A DNA stretch of 64,000 bases, from positions 62,001 through 126,000 of the forward strand of contig NZ_LIKT01000007.1 of the NCBI RefSeq assembly GCF_001294455.1. The letters run 5' to 3'. Shown in pieces: positions 50,488-59,856 of this stretch. The notes under the pieces were generated by a model. That model was not told where the DNA came from. It ran no database searches and saw nothing but the letters and a program-made list of their open reading frames with translations. Position 1 is the stretch's first letter. Each line of letters begins with the position of its first letter. Source of the stretch: Phaeobacter sp. 11ANDIMAR09 (lineage in GTDB: Bacteria; Pseudomonadota; Alphaproteobacteria; Rhodobacterales; Rhodobacteraceae). Made by a program: the position numbers and the translations under genes.

Positions 50488-51579
50488 ATGAAAGATCACC
50501 CAATGACACGGGACTACTCCCAATTTCTGCCCTCTTCGCAGGGGCTAAAACCTGCGAATCCCCTGCTCTCGCCACTGGCGCGCCTTGGCTGGCAAAACTA
50601 TTTCGCTCAGCATTGCGATGTTGATGAGCTGCGCAAGACACCACCAGTGCGGGTTGTCGAAGTGCACCGCAACGGGCTGCATGTACTGGGCGACCAGATC
50701 GACAGGCTGATTCCACCTGGACCCGACGCAACAGTGGGCGACTGGCTGTTGCTGGAAAGAGATCACCCGCATCGCAGCCGGGTTCTGCCACGTAAGAGCC
50801 TGTTTCAAAGGCGCGCGCCGGGGCGTGATCGCCGACGCCAGCTTATTGCGGCCAACGTCGATACCGCCTTTATCGTCAGCTCCTGCAACCCGGATTTCAA
50901 CCTCGCCCGGCTGGAGCGCTACGTGGCGCTGGCCTTTGAGGCCGATGTCACCCCGGTGATTGTCCTGACCAAAGCGGATCTCTGCACGGATCCCAGCCCC
51001 TATCTGGCTGCCGCCACTACGATTTCAGATCGGGTGACCGCACTCGCCCTGAACGCCCTGGGCGCGGCCCCACGGGACAGGCTCGGCGATTGGTGCAAGC
51101 CGGGACAAACCCTGGCCTTTCTGGGGTCCTCTGGGGTGGGGAAATCCACTCTGACCAATGGCTTGATCGGTGAGACCAGCATCGCCACCTCGGGTATTCG
51201 CGAGGATGACGCCAAGGGGCGCCATACCACCACCCGACGGCAGCTGCATATGCTACCAAATGGCTGCGCGGTTCTGGATACCCCCGGCATGCGCGAGCTG
51301 CAATTGACTGATGTTGAAAGCGGCATTGCCGATCTGTTTGAGGATATTTCCAGCCTCGCCAAACAATGTCGCTTCTCAGATTGCCAGCATGACAGCGAGC
51401 CGGGTTGCGCCGTTCAGGCCGCTAGATCCCAAGGCGACATCCCCTCGGACCGCCTGTCACGTTGGCGCAAACTGCTTGCAGAAGAACGGTTTAACTCTGC
51501 TACTCTGGCGCAGCGCAGGGCGGATGACAAAGCCCTGCAAAAACGTATTCGCGCGTTTCAAAAGCACAAGAACCGCTAG
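50488..51579 (+). CDS. rsgA: Ribosome small subunit-dependent GTPase RsgA
   Basis: About 363 aa from ATG 50488; ATG 50503 is an alternative, and neither has a strong Shine-Dalgarno. An N-terminal OB-fold (VVEVHRNGLHVLG … VGDWLLLE) is followed by a circularly permuted GTPase with G4 TKADLC before G1 GSSGVGKST and G3 DTPGMREL, and a C-terminal zinc motif C-RFSDCQHDSEPGC. This order is unique to RsgA/YjeQ. The protein checks late assembly of the 30S ribosomal subunit. It stands alone in the locus. Confidence 0.93.
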   Translation: MKDHPMTRDYSQFLPSSQGLKPANPLLSPLARLGWQNYFAQHCDVDELRKTPPVRVVEVHRNGLHVLGDQIDRLIPPGPDATVGDWLLLERDHPHRSRVLPRKSLFQRRAPGRDRRRQLIAANVDTAFIVSSCNPDFNLARLERYVALAFEADVTPVIVLTKADLCTDPSPYLAAATTISDRVTALALNALGAAPRDRLGDWCKPGQTLAFLGSSGVGKSTLTNGLIGETSIATSGIREDDAKGRHTTTRRQLHMLPNGCAVLDTPGMRELQLTDVESGIADLFEDISSLAKQCRFSDCQHDSEPGCAVQAARSQGDIPSDRLSRWRKLLAEERFNSATLAQRRADDKALQKRIRAFQKHKNR

Positions 51580-51595
51580 TATCGACACGGATGCC

Positions 51596-51627
51596 CCCAG
51601 AGCTCAATACCACCAATGAGCTCTGGG
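51596..51627. terminator. Bidirectional hairpin between rsgA and the DUF2478 gene
   Basis: A perfect 11-bp stem CCCAGAGCTCA / TGAGCTCTGGG with a 10-base loop lies between two converging genes, 17 bp after rsgA. T-runs are weak (ATCCCATTT on one side). Position and stem strength favour a terminator for both transcripts. Confidence 0.6.
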
Positions 51628-51671
51628 ATCCCATTTGTCAGACCTGCACAAAGCGCCAGCGAAGGAGGGGT

Positions 51672-52187
51672 TCACCCCTCAGCAAGGGCCTGTTCGACCC
51701 AGGCAACCAGCCCATTGAGATCACTTGCCCCCTGCACGGCCATGCCGTCGGAAAAGGCTTTGAAAGGCTCGACATTCATGCGGTTGACGCCAGAGACAAC
51801 GACCATGCCCTGGGCCAGGGCCTCGCCGATGACTGGGCGCATGCCGCGCCCATCCGCTTCGTGCTTGCCAAATTTGTTGACGATCAGCACCTGCGGGCGC
51901 GGCGTAGCGTTCAGGCTGCTGGTCACCTGCCCCACAGCCTGCTCCAGCGCCTCGGGGTTCAACCGGCAGCCGCGGGCACCTGCGCCTAGGGATTGCGAAA
52001 TGCGAATGGTCTCCCCCGCGGGCAGCACCCGCACATCCATATCGCAAAGCGTATCATCGCTGCATTCGGTATTGGTTTGCACAATGCCCGCCAGGGCAAT
52101 GCCTTTGGCATGCAGCGCCTCTGCCAGGCTGCTGAGCAGCCGATCGGTGCCGCCACGGGTTTCGGTCATGACATAGGCCAGATGCAT
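51672..52187 (-). CDS. DUF2478 domain protein (putative nucleotide-binding)
   Basis: About 171 aa from ATG 52187, with GAGGGCAA upstream; TTG 52202 is an alternative. It starts HLAYVMTETRGGTDRLLSSL, resembling the start of DUF2478 proteins, followed by NTECSDDTLCDMDVRVLPAG, a LIVNKFGKHEADGRGMR segment and a C-terminal VVSGVNRMNVEPF. The NKFG motif recalls the NKxD base-recognition region of P-loop enzymes, although the Walker A is degenerate. DUF2478 genes are usually beside molybdenum transport or cofactor genes; here none is nearby. Function unknown. Confidence 0.75.
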   Translation of the reverse strand: MHLAYVMTETRGGTDRLLSSLAEALHAKGIALAGIVQTNTECSDDTLCDMDVRVLPAGETIRISQSLGAGARGCRLNPEALEQAVGQVTSSLNATPRPQVLIVNKFGKHEADGRGMRPVIGEALAQGMVVVSGVNRMNVEPFKAFSDGMAVQGASDLNGLVAWVEQALAEG

Positions 52188-52299
52188 CACTTGCCCTCTC
52201 AACAGTGGTTTTCAGTTGCGGCCCAATTGCTACCCGCAATTCTGCCCCGGCACCAGAGCGGTCTTCCTGCGCCCCAGATCGAGGGCGCAAGCCAGAGAT

Positions 52300-54351
52300 T
52301 TACAGGCCAAGCGCGCGTTTGCGTTCTTCCGCAAAGCCCTGGACGATGCGATCCGCAATCAGCGCCAGGATCGCCATGGCCGCCCCTGCTGAAATACCCA
52401 GGCCCACATCCGCTTGCCCCAGCGCCAGATAGATCGACTGGCCCAGACCGGTGGTGCCGATCAGCGCCGCAATCACCAGCATAGCAAAGGCATAGAGAAT
52501 GGTCTGATTGAGCCCCAGCAGAATAGTCGGTGCCGCATAGGGCGCGCGCACATCCCGCATCATCTGCCAACGGGTCGCCCCCGAGGCAGTAGCGGCTTCG
52601 ATCATCTCATCCGGGGTCGAGATCAGCCCCTGCCGCGTGTAGCGGATCATCGGCACCACCGCATAGGCAATGATCGCCAAGAAGGCCGAGAATTCGCCAA
52701 TCTGAAACACCATCAGCACCGGGATCAGAAAGACAAACAGCGGAATGGTCTGCAGCATGTCGCAGATCGGCCGCACCAGACGCCAGGCCATGGGTGAAAC
52801 CGCGCTGAGCAAGCCGATGCCGCCGCCCAGAACCGCGCAGGCAAAGACCGCCGCGCCGGACAGATAAAGCGAGAGAAGCGCGCGCTCCCACAGGCCCGAA
52901 ACCAGAATAGTGACCAGCAGAACCAGCGACAACATCGCAAGACGAGGACCACCAGCAACCCAGGACAGGGCCGCCGCGCCAACCAGCACAAAGGGCCAGG
53001 GCAATTGCGACACGCCGGTTTCCAGAATACCCGCCGCAACCAGCACCACCAGACCCAGAGTCAGCTGCCCGCGCAGGGCCAAAGCCACGGCCGCCACGGC
53101 TGCGGCAGCAAAGACCCAGAGGCTCATCGCCGGGGTCCACTGAAAACCCCAGGTAAAGGGCAGGATCGCCTGATCCAGACCGATGCGCAGCGGCAGCAGC
53201 ACATAGAACATGACACCATTCTTGAAGCTGTTCAGCGCCTCGGCATTGCTGCGGGTGAAATCAGTGAGCCAGCTGTCCAGCCCATCCGCCACCGGGGTCA
53301 GCATCTGATAGCTGCCGGGATCCCCAATGCGGCTCCAGAACAGCAGGCTGACCAGTGCCCCCAGCGCCAGAATGGCCAGCGAGACCCGCCCATCCCAGAG
53401 CTGACGACGCTCCTGCGCCAAAGTCGCGCTCATCCGGTCGATCAGGATGGCAAAGATCACGATCACTGCACCGGCCAGCATGGCAGGACCAAACTGGGCC
53501 TTGCGCATAGTCAAGAGCACTTCCCAACCGATGTCATTGAAACCGCCAATGACGGCAGCAATGATTACCATCGACAGGGCCGCCATCAGGCATTGATTGA
53601 CCCCCACCATGATCTGCACCTTGGCGGCCGGGATCTCGACCTGAAACAGCTGTTGAAAGCGGGTGCCACCGGCCATGACAGCGGCCTCTTTCACTTCGGG
53701 TTCGACCCGTTGCAGCCCCAAAAGCACATTGCGTGCCATGGGCGGCGCCGCATAGATCGCCGAGGCAATTAGACCAACAACCGGACCAAAGCCAAAGAGC
53801 ACCAAGAGTGGTGTCAGATAGGCAAAGGTTGGCACCGTTTGCATTACATCCAAAAGCGCCTGGACGGGTCCCCGCAGGCGGGGAAACTCATTGGCCAGAA
53901 TGCCAATTCCAGCCCCAACCACCAGGGCCAGAGGCACCGAGACCGCCACCAGTGCCAGGGTATTCATCCCCTGCGGCCAATAGCCAGAGGCCAAAACCAG
54001 CCCCAACCCGATTGCAGCCATCGCGGCCATCTTGATCCCGCCCAGACGCCAGCCCAGCGCCACAGTCGCCGCAATCAGCAGGGGCCAAGGCACCGAGGCC
54101 AGCACAGAGTTCATCGCCTCCATCGGATAGGCCATCAGGGTCGAAAACAGCCGCGCGGCGGGTTTCAGAAAGGTCAGTCCGCTCTTGACGCCAGCCCCCA
54201 CGGCTTCAGTTGCAGGCAGCACCCAATCCTTGGGAAAGGTGGTGAGCCAGGGCAACAGCCCTTCGAGCAGCAAACAGACCGCGCCAACAATGACAGCCCC
54301 CAGGGCCGCGAGGCTGCCCTTGCTCAGACTTGCTAGACCGGTGCGACTCAT
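52300..54351 (-). CDS. proW: Glycine betaine/proline-type ABC permease with two fused permease domains (ProW-like)
   Basis: At 683 aa it is about twice the usual ProW. Two copies of the binding-protein-dependent permease domain are visible: the first (about 100-320) has the EAA-like segment EVKEAAVMAGGTRFQQLFQVEIP, and the second (about 430-680) has EMIEAATASGATRWQMMRDVRAP. About 12 or more membrane helices are expected. The fused protein can supply both halves of the channel itself. Its start overlaps the ATPase stop, and it is the last gene of the proX-proV-proW-like operon. Betaine, proline betaine or choline are likely substrates. Confidence 0.88.
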   Translation of the reverse strand: MSRTGLASLSKGSLAALGAVIVGAVCLLLEGLLPWLTTFPKDWVLPATEAVGAGVKSGLTFLKPAARLFSTLMAYPMEAMNSVLASVPWPLLIAATVALGWRLGGIKMAAMAAIGLGLVLASGYWPQGMNTLALVAVSVPLALVVGAGIGILANEFPRLRGPVQALLDVMQTVPTFAYLTPLLVLFGFGPVVGLIASAIYAAPPMARNVLLGLQRVEPEVKEAAVMAGGTRFQQLFQVEIPAAKVQIMVGVNQCLMAALSMVIIAAVIGGFNDIGWEVLLTMRKAQFGPAMLAGAVIVIFAILIDRMSATLAQERRQLWDGRVSLAILALGALVSLLFWSRIGDPGSYQMLTPVADGLDSWLTDFTRSNAEALNSFKNGVMFYVLLPLRIGLDQAILPFTWGFQWTPAMSLWVFAAAAVAAVALALRGQLTLGLVVLVAAGILETGVSQLPWPFVLVGAAALSWVAGGPRLAMLSLVLLVTILVSGLWERALLSLYLSGAAVFACAVLGGGIGLLSAVSPMAWRLVRPICDMLQTIPLFVFLIPVLMVFQIGEFSAFLAIIAYAVVPMIRYTRQGLISTPDEMIEAATASGATRWQMMRDVRAPYAAPTILLGLNQTILYAFAMLVIAALIGTTGLGQSIYLALGQADVGLGISAGAAMAILALIADRIVQGFAEERKRALGL

Positions 54352-55412
54352 TGTTCGGTTTCCACCTGCAGGGCCGCCGCCAGATCCGACGGGTTGATGA
54401 CCCCAACCAGTTTGCCAGCCGCACAGCGCACCGGCACTGGTTCATAGAGATCCATACAGCGCGCCAGCGCCGCATCCAGTGTCATGTCGCGCCGCAGCCC
54501 GGGATCATCAGCGCCGTAGTGGTGGTGTTCGGGATCCTGCATCACCGAAGCCACCTTGGCATGGCGCCCCTTGGCCACGTCTTTGGAGAACTCGCGCACG
54601 TAGTCATCCACCGGATTGAGCACGATATCCGCCGGGGTGCCGATCTGCACGATTTTGCCATCGCGCATGATGGCAATACGATCCGCCAGCTTCAGCGCCT
54701 CGTTGATGTCATGAGTGATAAAAACGATCGTGGTTTTCAGCTTGGCCTGAATATCCAGGAATTCATCCTGCAACTGGCGACGGATCAGCGGATCCAACGC
54801 CGAAAAGGGCTCATCCAGGAACCAGACGGAACAATCCGCAACCAGGGAACGGGCAATGCCAACCCGCTGGCGCTGCCCACCTGATAGTTCGCGTGGGAAG
54901 CGATCTTCGCGCCCGCCCAGGTCAACCAGATCAATCACCTCTTTCGCCTTGGCCAGGCGGGCCTTTTTCTTCACACCCTGCACCTTGAGCGGATAGGCGA
55001 CATTCTCGGCCACGGTCATATGAGGAAACAGGCCAAAGTGCTGAAACACCATGCCCAGGGTCTTGCGGCGCAGCTCGATCAGGCGGGCCTTGCTGGCAGA
55101 GACGATGTCCTCGCCCTCAATGCGGATTTCTCCGTTTGAGGCAGGCAGCAGCTGCGAAATACAACGGATCAGCGTCGATTTGCCCGAGCCGGAAAGCCCC
55201 ATGATGACAAAGAGCTCGCCTTCCTTGACGTCAAAATTGGCATCCTGCACCGCAGGCACGAGCCCCTGAGCGCGCAGGGCCGCAGAGACCTCATCTGCTG
55301 ATGCATGTTGCGACAGCGCCTGTTTCAAGGCGCTGTCTGCATTCTCGCCAAAGACTTGCCAGACGTTCTGGCAAGAAATGGCGGGTGTATCGGAACCGCT
55401 CACGGCACTCAC
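54348..55412 (-). CDS. proV: Glycine betaine/proline-type ABC transporter ATP-binding protein (ProV-like)
   Basis: The 354-aa ATPase has Walker A MGLSGSGKST at about 71-80, Q-loop VFQHFGLFPHM, signature LSGGQRQRVGIAR, Walker B VWFLDEPFSALD and an H-loop ITHDINEALKLAD. The C-terminal tail (DAALARCMDLYEPVPVRCA … GVINPSDLAAAL) is CBS-like, as in ProV/OpuAA regulators of osmotic activation. It lies between proX and proW with four-base overlaps. Confidence 0.9.
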   Translation of the reverse strand: MSAVSGSDTPAISCQNVWQVFGENADSALKQALSQHASADEVSAALRAQGLVPAVQDANFDVKEGELFVIMGLSGSGKSTLIRCISQLLPASNGEIRIEGEDIVSASKARLIELRRKTLGMVFQHFGLFPHMTVAENVAYPLKVQGVKKKARLAKAKEVIDLVDLGGREDRFPRELSGGQRQRVGIARSLVADCSVWFLDEPFSALDPLIRRQLQDEFLDIQAKLKTTIVFITHDINEALKLADRIAIMRDGKIVQIGTPADIVLNPVDDYVREFSKDVAKGRHAKVASVMQDPEHHHYGADDPGLRRDMTLDAALARCMDLYEPVPVRCAAGKLVGVINPSDLAAALQVETEQ

Positions 55413-56368
55413 TTGGTGGCAGCGTCAACAACCGGGCGCCAGCTGTCCTCATTGGCCGCCATCCAGGCTGCAACAACCTCTTCGACCTTGCCGCCATCTA
55501 CATCGACCGCGCCCATCATTGGCTGCTGCGCTTCTACTGCCAGTGTATAGTTGGACAGGATTTCAAAAGCCGCAGGCCATGTTTCCGCAGTACCGGACCA
55601 GGCCGCCTTGAAGATGCGCGAAGGTGCAAAGTCACAGTCGTTTACGGCATTGGGGTTTGGACCCCAGGCTGGATCATTGAAGCAGGCCTCTTCGCCGACG
55701 GGCAGGTCAACAAACTGCACATCATAGGCAGACATCGCCCAATGGGGCTGCCAGAAGGTGATCAGCAGCGGTGTTTTACGCTCGGTCGAGGCGCGCAGCT
55801 CGGCAATCAAAGCGCCCTCGGACCCCGCAGGAACCGCTTTGAAGGGCAGCTCCAGCCCGGTCATCCGGTCCGCACCGGGGGTGCCCCAATCCGCAGGATA
55901 GTCAACCAAGCGGCCAGAGGGCAGGGTTTCAGCCGTGGCAAAAAGCGGCGCACAGGCCTTCAGCGCTTCCCAGGCAGGCAGACCGGGGCAAAGTTCAGCC
56001 ACATGGGCGGGATATGCGATGCCTTCCTTGGCTGCCAACTCCAGATCGCCCAGTTCAACAACGGTGCCTTCGGCAACCTTGTTGGCATATTCATCGGAAA
56101 CGTTTGAAGACCAGATTTCCAGCGTCGCGTGGATCTCACCATCGGCAATCGCCTGGAACTGGTTCATCATGCCGGCGGTGACATATTCCACCTTATAACC
56201 GGCGGCCTTCAGCATCTCACCGGCGATATGGGTGGTCACGTGCTGCCCGGTCCACTCGTTGACCGCCAGCTTGATCGGCTGATCTACAGCCCCCATCTCT
56301 GCCGCCTGGGCGGTTCCCGCTACCAGTGACGCCGCGCCCAGAAGGCATGCAAATGTTGTCTTTTTCAT
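55409..56368 (-). CDS. proX: Glycine betaine/proline-type ABC transporter substrate-binding protein (ProX-like)
   Basis: About 319 aa from ATG 56368; a longer frame to 56395 has no good site. A signal peptide (KKTTFACLLGAASLVAGTAQA) precedes an OpuAC-type fold with IKLAVNEWTGQHVTTHIAGE, VEYVTAGMMNQFQAIADGEI and PLLITFWQPHWAMSAYD, whose Trp and Tyr residues form the aromatic cage for quaternary ammonium groups. It is the first gene of the operon. Betaine/choline-type ligands are expected. Confidence 0.9.
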   Translation of the reverse strand: MKKTTFACLLGAASLVAGTAQAAEMGAVDQPIKLAVNEWTGQHVTTHIAGEMLKAAGYKVEYVTAGMMNQFQAIADGEIHATLEIWSSNVSDEYANKVAEGTVVELGDLELAAKEGIAYPAHVAELCPGLPAWEALKACAPLFATAETLPSGRLVDYPADWGTPGADRMTGLELPFKAVPAGSEGALIAELRASTERKTPLLITFWQPHWAMSAYDVQFVDLPVGEEACFNDPAWGPNPNAVNDCDFAPSRIFKAAWSGTAETWPAAFEILSNYTLAVEAQQPMMGAVDVDGGKVEEVVAAWMAANEDSWRPVVDAATK

Positions 56369-56768
56369 TGTTGATTTCCCTGTATTTATGCCCAACCGAC
56401 CGCTGGATCAGCTGGGTGAATTTTTGAGGAGCCTCACGGCTCATAGGACCCAATGGGCGCAGAGGGTCGGCACCCTCTTGTCATGAGACGAGGTCAGACC
56501 CTGGCAATATCTCTGAGTGTGGCCGGGTATGCCACAAGTTTTTGAACGCTTTGCGACTCATTTTCAAGTAATTGCGGCATTTTCCGGCAGACTTCTTGAT
56601 CCTTTGTTCAATTTGCTAAATGGAAAACCAACAAATGAATCTCCCACGGCGGCCGCCAGGGCTGTCCCCATTACAGGGAAAACCTCGTCTCACCTCTACC
56701 AGCCCCCCCCGATCACAGACGCGAAACCGGCTATGATCAGGGCGTGATGTCATCAGCAGCTTCGACGC
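56369..56768. other. Intergenic region between proX and bioA
   Basis: About 400 bases with no credible gene. It contains two short hairpins (GAGCC-TCAC-GGCTC near 56429-56442 and GAGGGT-CGGC-ACCCTC near 56461-56476). The promoter for proXVW and the 3' end of the biotin operon must lie here. No regulator site was recognised. Confidence 0.4.
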
Positions 56769-58067
56769 TTATAGCGCGCCTGCCAGATGCAGCATTCCGG
56801 CGGTAATCTCGCTTAACTGCTCAGGGGACGTCACAAAGGGCGGCATTGTGTAGATATTCTTGCCAAAGGGGCGCAGAAAGACGCCCATCTCATGCGCCAG
56901 AGCATGCGCGGCATCTGCCGACACCACATGGTTCATCTCGATGACGCCAATCGCGCCCAAAACCCGGACATCGCGCACATTTGGCAAGGCCCGCGCAGGC
57001 TCCAATTCCTGAACCAGCTGGGCAGAGATCTCTGCCACCCGTGCACGCCAGTCTTGCGCTGTCAGCAGATCCAGCGCCGCCTTGGCCGCCGCGCAGGCCA
57101 GTGGATTGGCCATATAGGTGGGCCCATGCATAAAGATCCCCGGGGAGCCGTGGCCAATGCCCAGCGCAACGCGATCATTGGTCATGGTGCAGGCAAAGGA
57201 GATATGCCCGCCCGTCAGCCCCTTGCCAAGGCAGATGATATCCGGCTCGACAGAGCAAAAATCAGTGGCAAACAGCTCGCCTGTGCGACCAAAGCCGGTG
57301 GCGATTTCGTCAAAGATCAACAGGATGCCCAGCTCATCACAGAGCGCGCGCGCCTGGTTAAGGTATTCGGGATGGTAGAAATACATGCCGCCAGTGCCCT
57401 GCACCACGGGTTCAAGGATAAAGCCGGCGATCTTATCGGCATTGGCCTCCAGCACAGCACGCAGTTCGCCCAACCCATTGTGATCTGGATCGTCCGTCCA
57501 GGGCGCTGCCATGGGGATTGGCGGACGCGAAACAAAATGCTGCACACTCAGCGCGCCCTGAAACAGGTGGTGCATGCCGGTGTCCGGGTCGCAGACGCTC
57601 ATCGCCTTCCAGGTGTCGCCGTGATAGCCCGAGCGTGTGGTGGCAAACTGACTGCGCCCGGCAAATCCTTTGGCATGCTGGTACTGCACCGCCATCTTCA
57701 TCGCCACCTCAACCGAGACCGAGCCGGAATCGCAATAGAAGATCCGCGTCAGGCTTTGGGGGGTGATCTCCAGCAGCTTGCGCCCCAGGTCGATGGCCGG
57801 ATCATGGGTCAACCCGCCGAACATCACATGTGGCAGGCGTTCCAGCTGATCATGGATGGCGCTTGTGATGGCTGGGTTGCGATGCCCATGCATCATGCAC
57901 CACCAAGAAGACATGGCGTCAATCAGCCGGGTGCCATCCTCCAGGGTGATATGCACCCCTTCGCTCTCTTTCACCACAAAGGTGGGACCGGGTTTGGCGA
58001 CATTGGTATAGGGATGCCAGAGGTGCTGCTGGTCAAACTCCAGCTGACTGAGATCCGATGCACTCAT
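56769..58067 (-). CDS. bioA: Adenosylmethionine-8-amino-7-oxononanoate aminotransferase BioA
   Basis: About 432 aa from ATG 58067. Class III aminotransferase signs are visible: HLWHPYTNVAKPGP at the N-terminus, the SSWWCMMHGHRNPAI and YHGDTWKAMSVCD segments typical of BioA, the PLP-binding IFDEIATGFGRTGELFA and the lysine in CLGKGLTGGHISF. It converts KAPA to DAPA using S-adenosylmethionine. It is the last of the four biotin genes, and its start overlaps the bioD stop (ATGA). Confidence 0.95.
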   Translation of the reverse strand: MSASDLSQLEFDQQHLWHPYTNVAKPGPTFVVKESEGVHITLEDGTRLIDAMSSWWCMMHGHRNPAITSAIHDQLERLPHVMFGGLTHDPAIDLGRKLLEITPQSLTRIFYCDSGSVSVEVAMKMAVQYQHAKGFAGRSQFATTRSGYHGDTWKAMSVCDPDTGMHHLFQGALSVQHFVSRPPIPMAAPWTDDPDHNGLGELRAVLEANADKIAGFILEPVVQGTGGMYFYHPEYLNQARALCDELGILLIFDEIATGFGRTGELFATDFCSVEPDIICLGKGLTGGHISFACTMTNDRVALGIGHGSPGIFMHGPTYMANPLACAAAKAALDLLTAQDWRARVAEISAQLVQELEPARALPNVRDVRVLGAIGVIEMNHVVSADAAHALAHEMGVFLRPFGKNIYTMPPFVTSPEQLSEITAGMLHLAGAL

Positions 58068-58690
58068 CACAGCGCCTCCCTTATCAGGTCCAGATTGATG
58101 TTCTGCGCAAAAACCTCTGCGAGGACCTCGTTGTTCAAAGTGTCCATCATCGGCAACCGCCCCAGATGCGGCACCTTGCCAAACTGCCGGATGGTTTCCT
58201 CGACATCTGGCTCAGCATCGCCAATGAAGGCCACCCCCACCGCATCACAGCCCGCATCGCGCAGCGCCTTAAGCGACAAAAGCGTGTGATTGATGGTGCC
58301 CAGTTGCGTGCGCGCGCACAGGATCACCGGGGCGCCCCAACGGGCAAAGAGATCAAGGTAAAGCGTTTCTCGATTCAGCGGCACCATCAGCCCGCCTGCC
58401 CCTTCGACCACCAAAGGCCCGTCCACCTGCGGCAGCCTGAGCCTATCGGGGTCAATCACCATCCCTTCGGCCTCGGCCGATAGATGTGGCGAGGCGGGCA
58501 TTTGCAGCAGATAGCCCTCAGACAACGGTGTAACACCGGAAAGCCGCGCCACGATCTGGCTGTCGGTTTCCTCTTCCAGGCCCGATTGAACCGGTTTCCA
58601 GTAGCTGGCTGCGAGCGCCTGCACCAGACCGGCAGAAAAGATGGTTTTACCGATGCCGGTATCGGTCCCAGTCACCACCAGGGCATTCAT
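58067..58690 (-). CDS. bioD: Dethiobiotin synthetase BioD
   Basis: The 207-aa protein has the P-loop [15 protein letters not shown] at residues 8-22, a KPVQSG motif and [12 protein letters not shown], all typical of BioD. It carboxylates DAPA to dethiobiotin with ATP and CO2. It is coupled by four-base overlaps to bioF before it and to bioA after it. Confidence 0.95.
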   Translation of the reverse strand: MNALVVTGTDTGIGKTIFSAGLVQALAASYWKPVQSGLEEETDSQIVARLSGVTPLSEGYLLQMPASPHLSAEAEGMVIDPDRLRLPQVDGPLVVEGAGGLMVPLNRETLYLDLFARWGAPVILCARTQLGTINHTLLSLKALRDAGCDAVGVAFIGDAEPDVEETIRQFGKVPHLGRLPMMDTLNNEVLAEVFAQNINLDLIREAL

Positions 58691-59856
58691 GCAACCTGAT
58701 CCAGCGCATAGGGTTGCAGGTTTGACTGCGCCAGCTCGGCCGCCAGAGTCTCAAACAGCTCGGTGATTACGGGTTTTGTCAGGGTGCCGGTCAGCGAAAT
58801 CCGCAACCGTGAGGTGCCCTTGGGCACCGTGGGCGGGCGAATGCCGCGCACGTCAAAGCCCTGCGCCTGTATCCGTTCAGCCAAGGCCATGGTCGGCTTG
58901 TCCTCACCAATCACCACCGGCAGGATCTGGCTCTGATAGCCGCTGATCCCACACAGCCGGGTGGCCTCGCTATGGGCATGGGTAATCAGATCCCAGGCGC
59001 GCGCGCGTCGCCCGGCGTTCTCGGCCAGATCGCGCAGCGCCACCCGTACCAGGGCCGCATTCAGCGGCGAAGGTGCCGTGGCAAAGATAAAGCCGCGGCC
59101 GCGATTGACCAGGAATTCGATCAGTACCTGCGCCCCGCAGATCAGCGCACCAGACACGCCGAGGCCCTTGCCACAGGTATGCAGTGTCAGCACCCAGGGG
59201 TTCTGCGCATAGTCATGCGCCAGACCCCGGCCCAGATCCCCAAACAATCCGGAGGCATGGGCCTCATCCACCACCAGAACCGCCGCCTCGCGCTTCGCCA
59301 GCGCTGCAAACTCCGGCAAGGGCGCCAATGTGCCCTCCATTGAGTAGACAGATTCCACCGCGATCCAGATCTGACCGCTGCCACCTTCGGCGCGCCAGCT
59401 GGCAATCTGCGCCGCCGCATCTGCGGGGCTGTTGTGAATGAAGCTGCGGCTTTCGCCCCGGCCCAGACGCATACCATCATGAGTGCTGGCATGGATCAGC
59501 GCATCATAGAGCACCAGATCGCCCCGCTGCGGCAGGGTCGAGAAGATTGCCTGATTGGCATTAAAGCCGCCGCCCATAAACAGCGCCGCCTCGGTGCCAA
59601 AAAACGCCGCCGCCTCGGCTTCCAGCGCGATATGCTCCTCCGCATTGCCGCGCAGCAGACGCGAACCGCCTGCGCCCACAGGCACGCCGCGCTCCAGCGC
59701 CTCCAGCGCCGCTGTTTTCAGGGTCTGGCTTTGTGCCAGCCCCAGATAATCATTGGAAGAAAAGTCATGCCCCGCGCGCGGGATCAACTGGCGGAACCGC
59801 CCCTGCTCGCGCAGATCCTCCAGCCCGGCGCTGTGGCCTGGGAAAACCGCGCTCAT
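58687..59856 (-). CDS. bioF: 8-amino-7-oxononanoate synthase BioF
   Basis: The 389-aa protein of the alpha-oxoamine synthase family has [37 protein letters not shown] and the PLP lysine in [13 protein letters not shown]. It joins pimeloyl-thioester with alanine to make KAPA. It starts inside the end of bioB and overlaps bioD, placing it firmly in the biotin operon. Confidence 0.95.
   Translation of the reverse strand: MSAVFPGHSAGLEDLREQGRFRQLIPRAGHDFSSNDYLGLAQSQTLKTAALEALERGVPVGAGGSRLLRGNAEEHIALEAEAAAFFGTEAALFMGGGFNANQAIFSTLPQRGDLVLYDALIHASTHDGMRLGRGESRSFIHNSPADAAAQIASWRAEGGSGQIWIAVESVYSMEGTLAPLPEFAALAKREAAVLVVDEAHASGLFGDLGRGLAHDYAQNPWVLTLHTCGKGLGVSGALICGAQVLIEFLVNRGRGFIFATAPSPLNAALVRVALRDLAENAGRRARAWDLITHAHSEATRLCGISGYQSQILPVVIGEDKPTMALAERIQAQGFDVRGIRPPTVPKGTSRLRISLTGTLTKPVITELFETLAAELAQSNLQPYALDQVA

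Noticed and set aside
56892-58289. 465-codon plus-strand frame over bioA and bioD
   Set aside because: Antisense shadow of two well-recognised biotin genes, with no domain signals.
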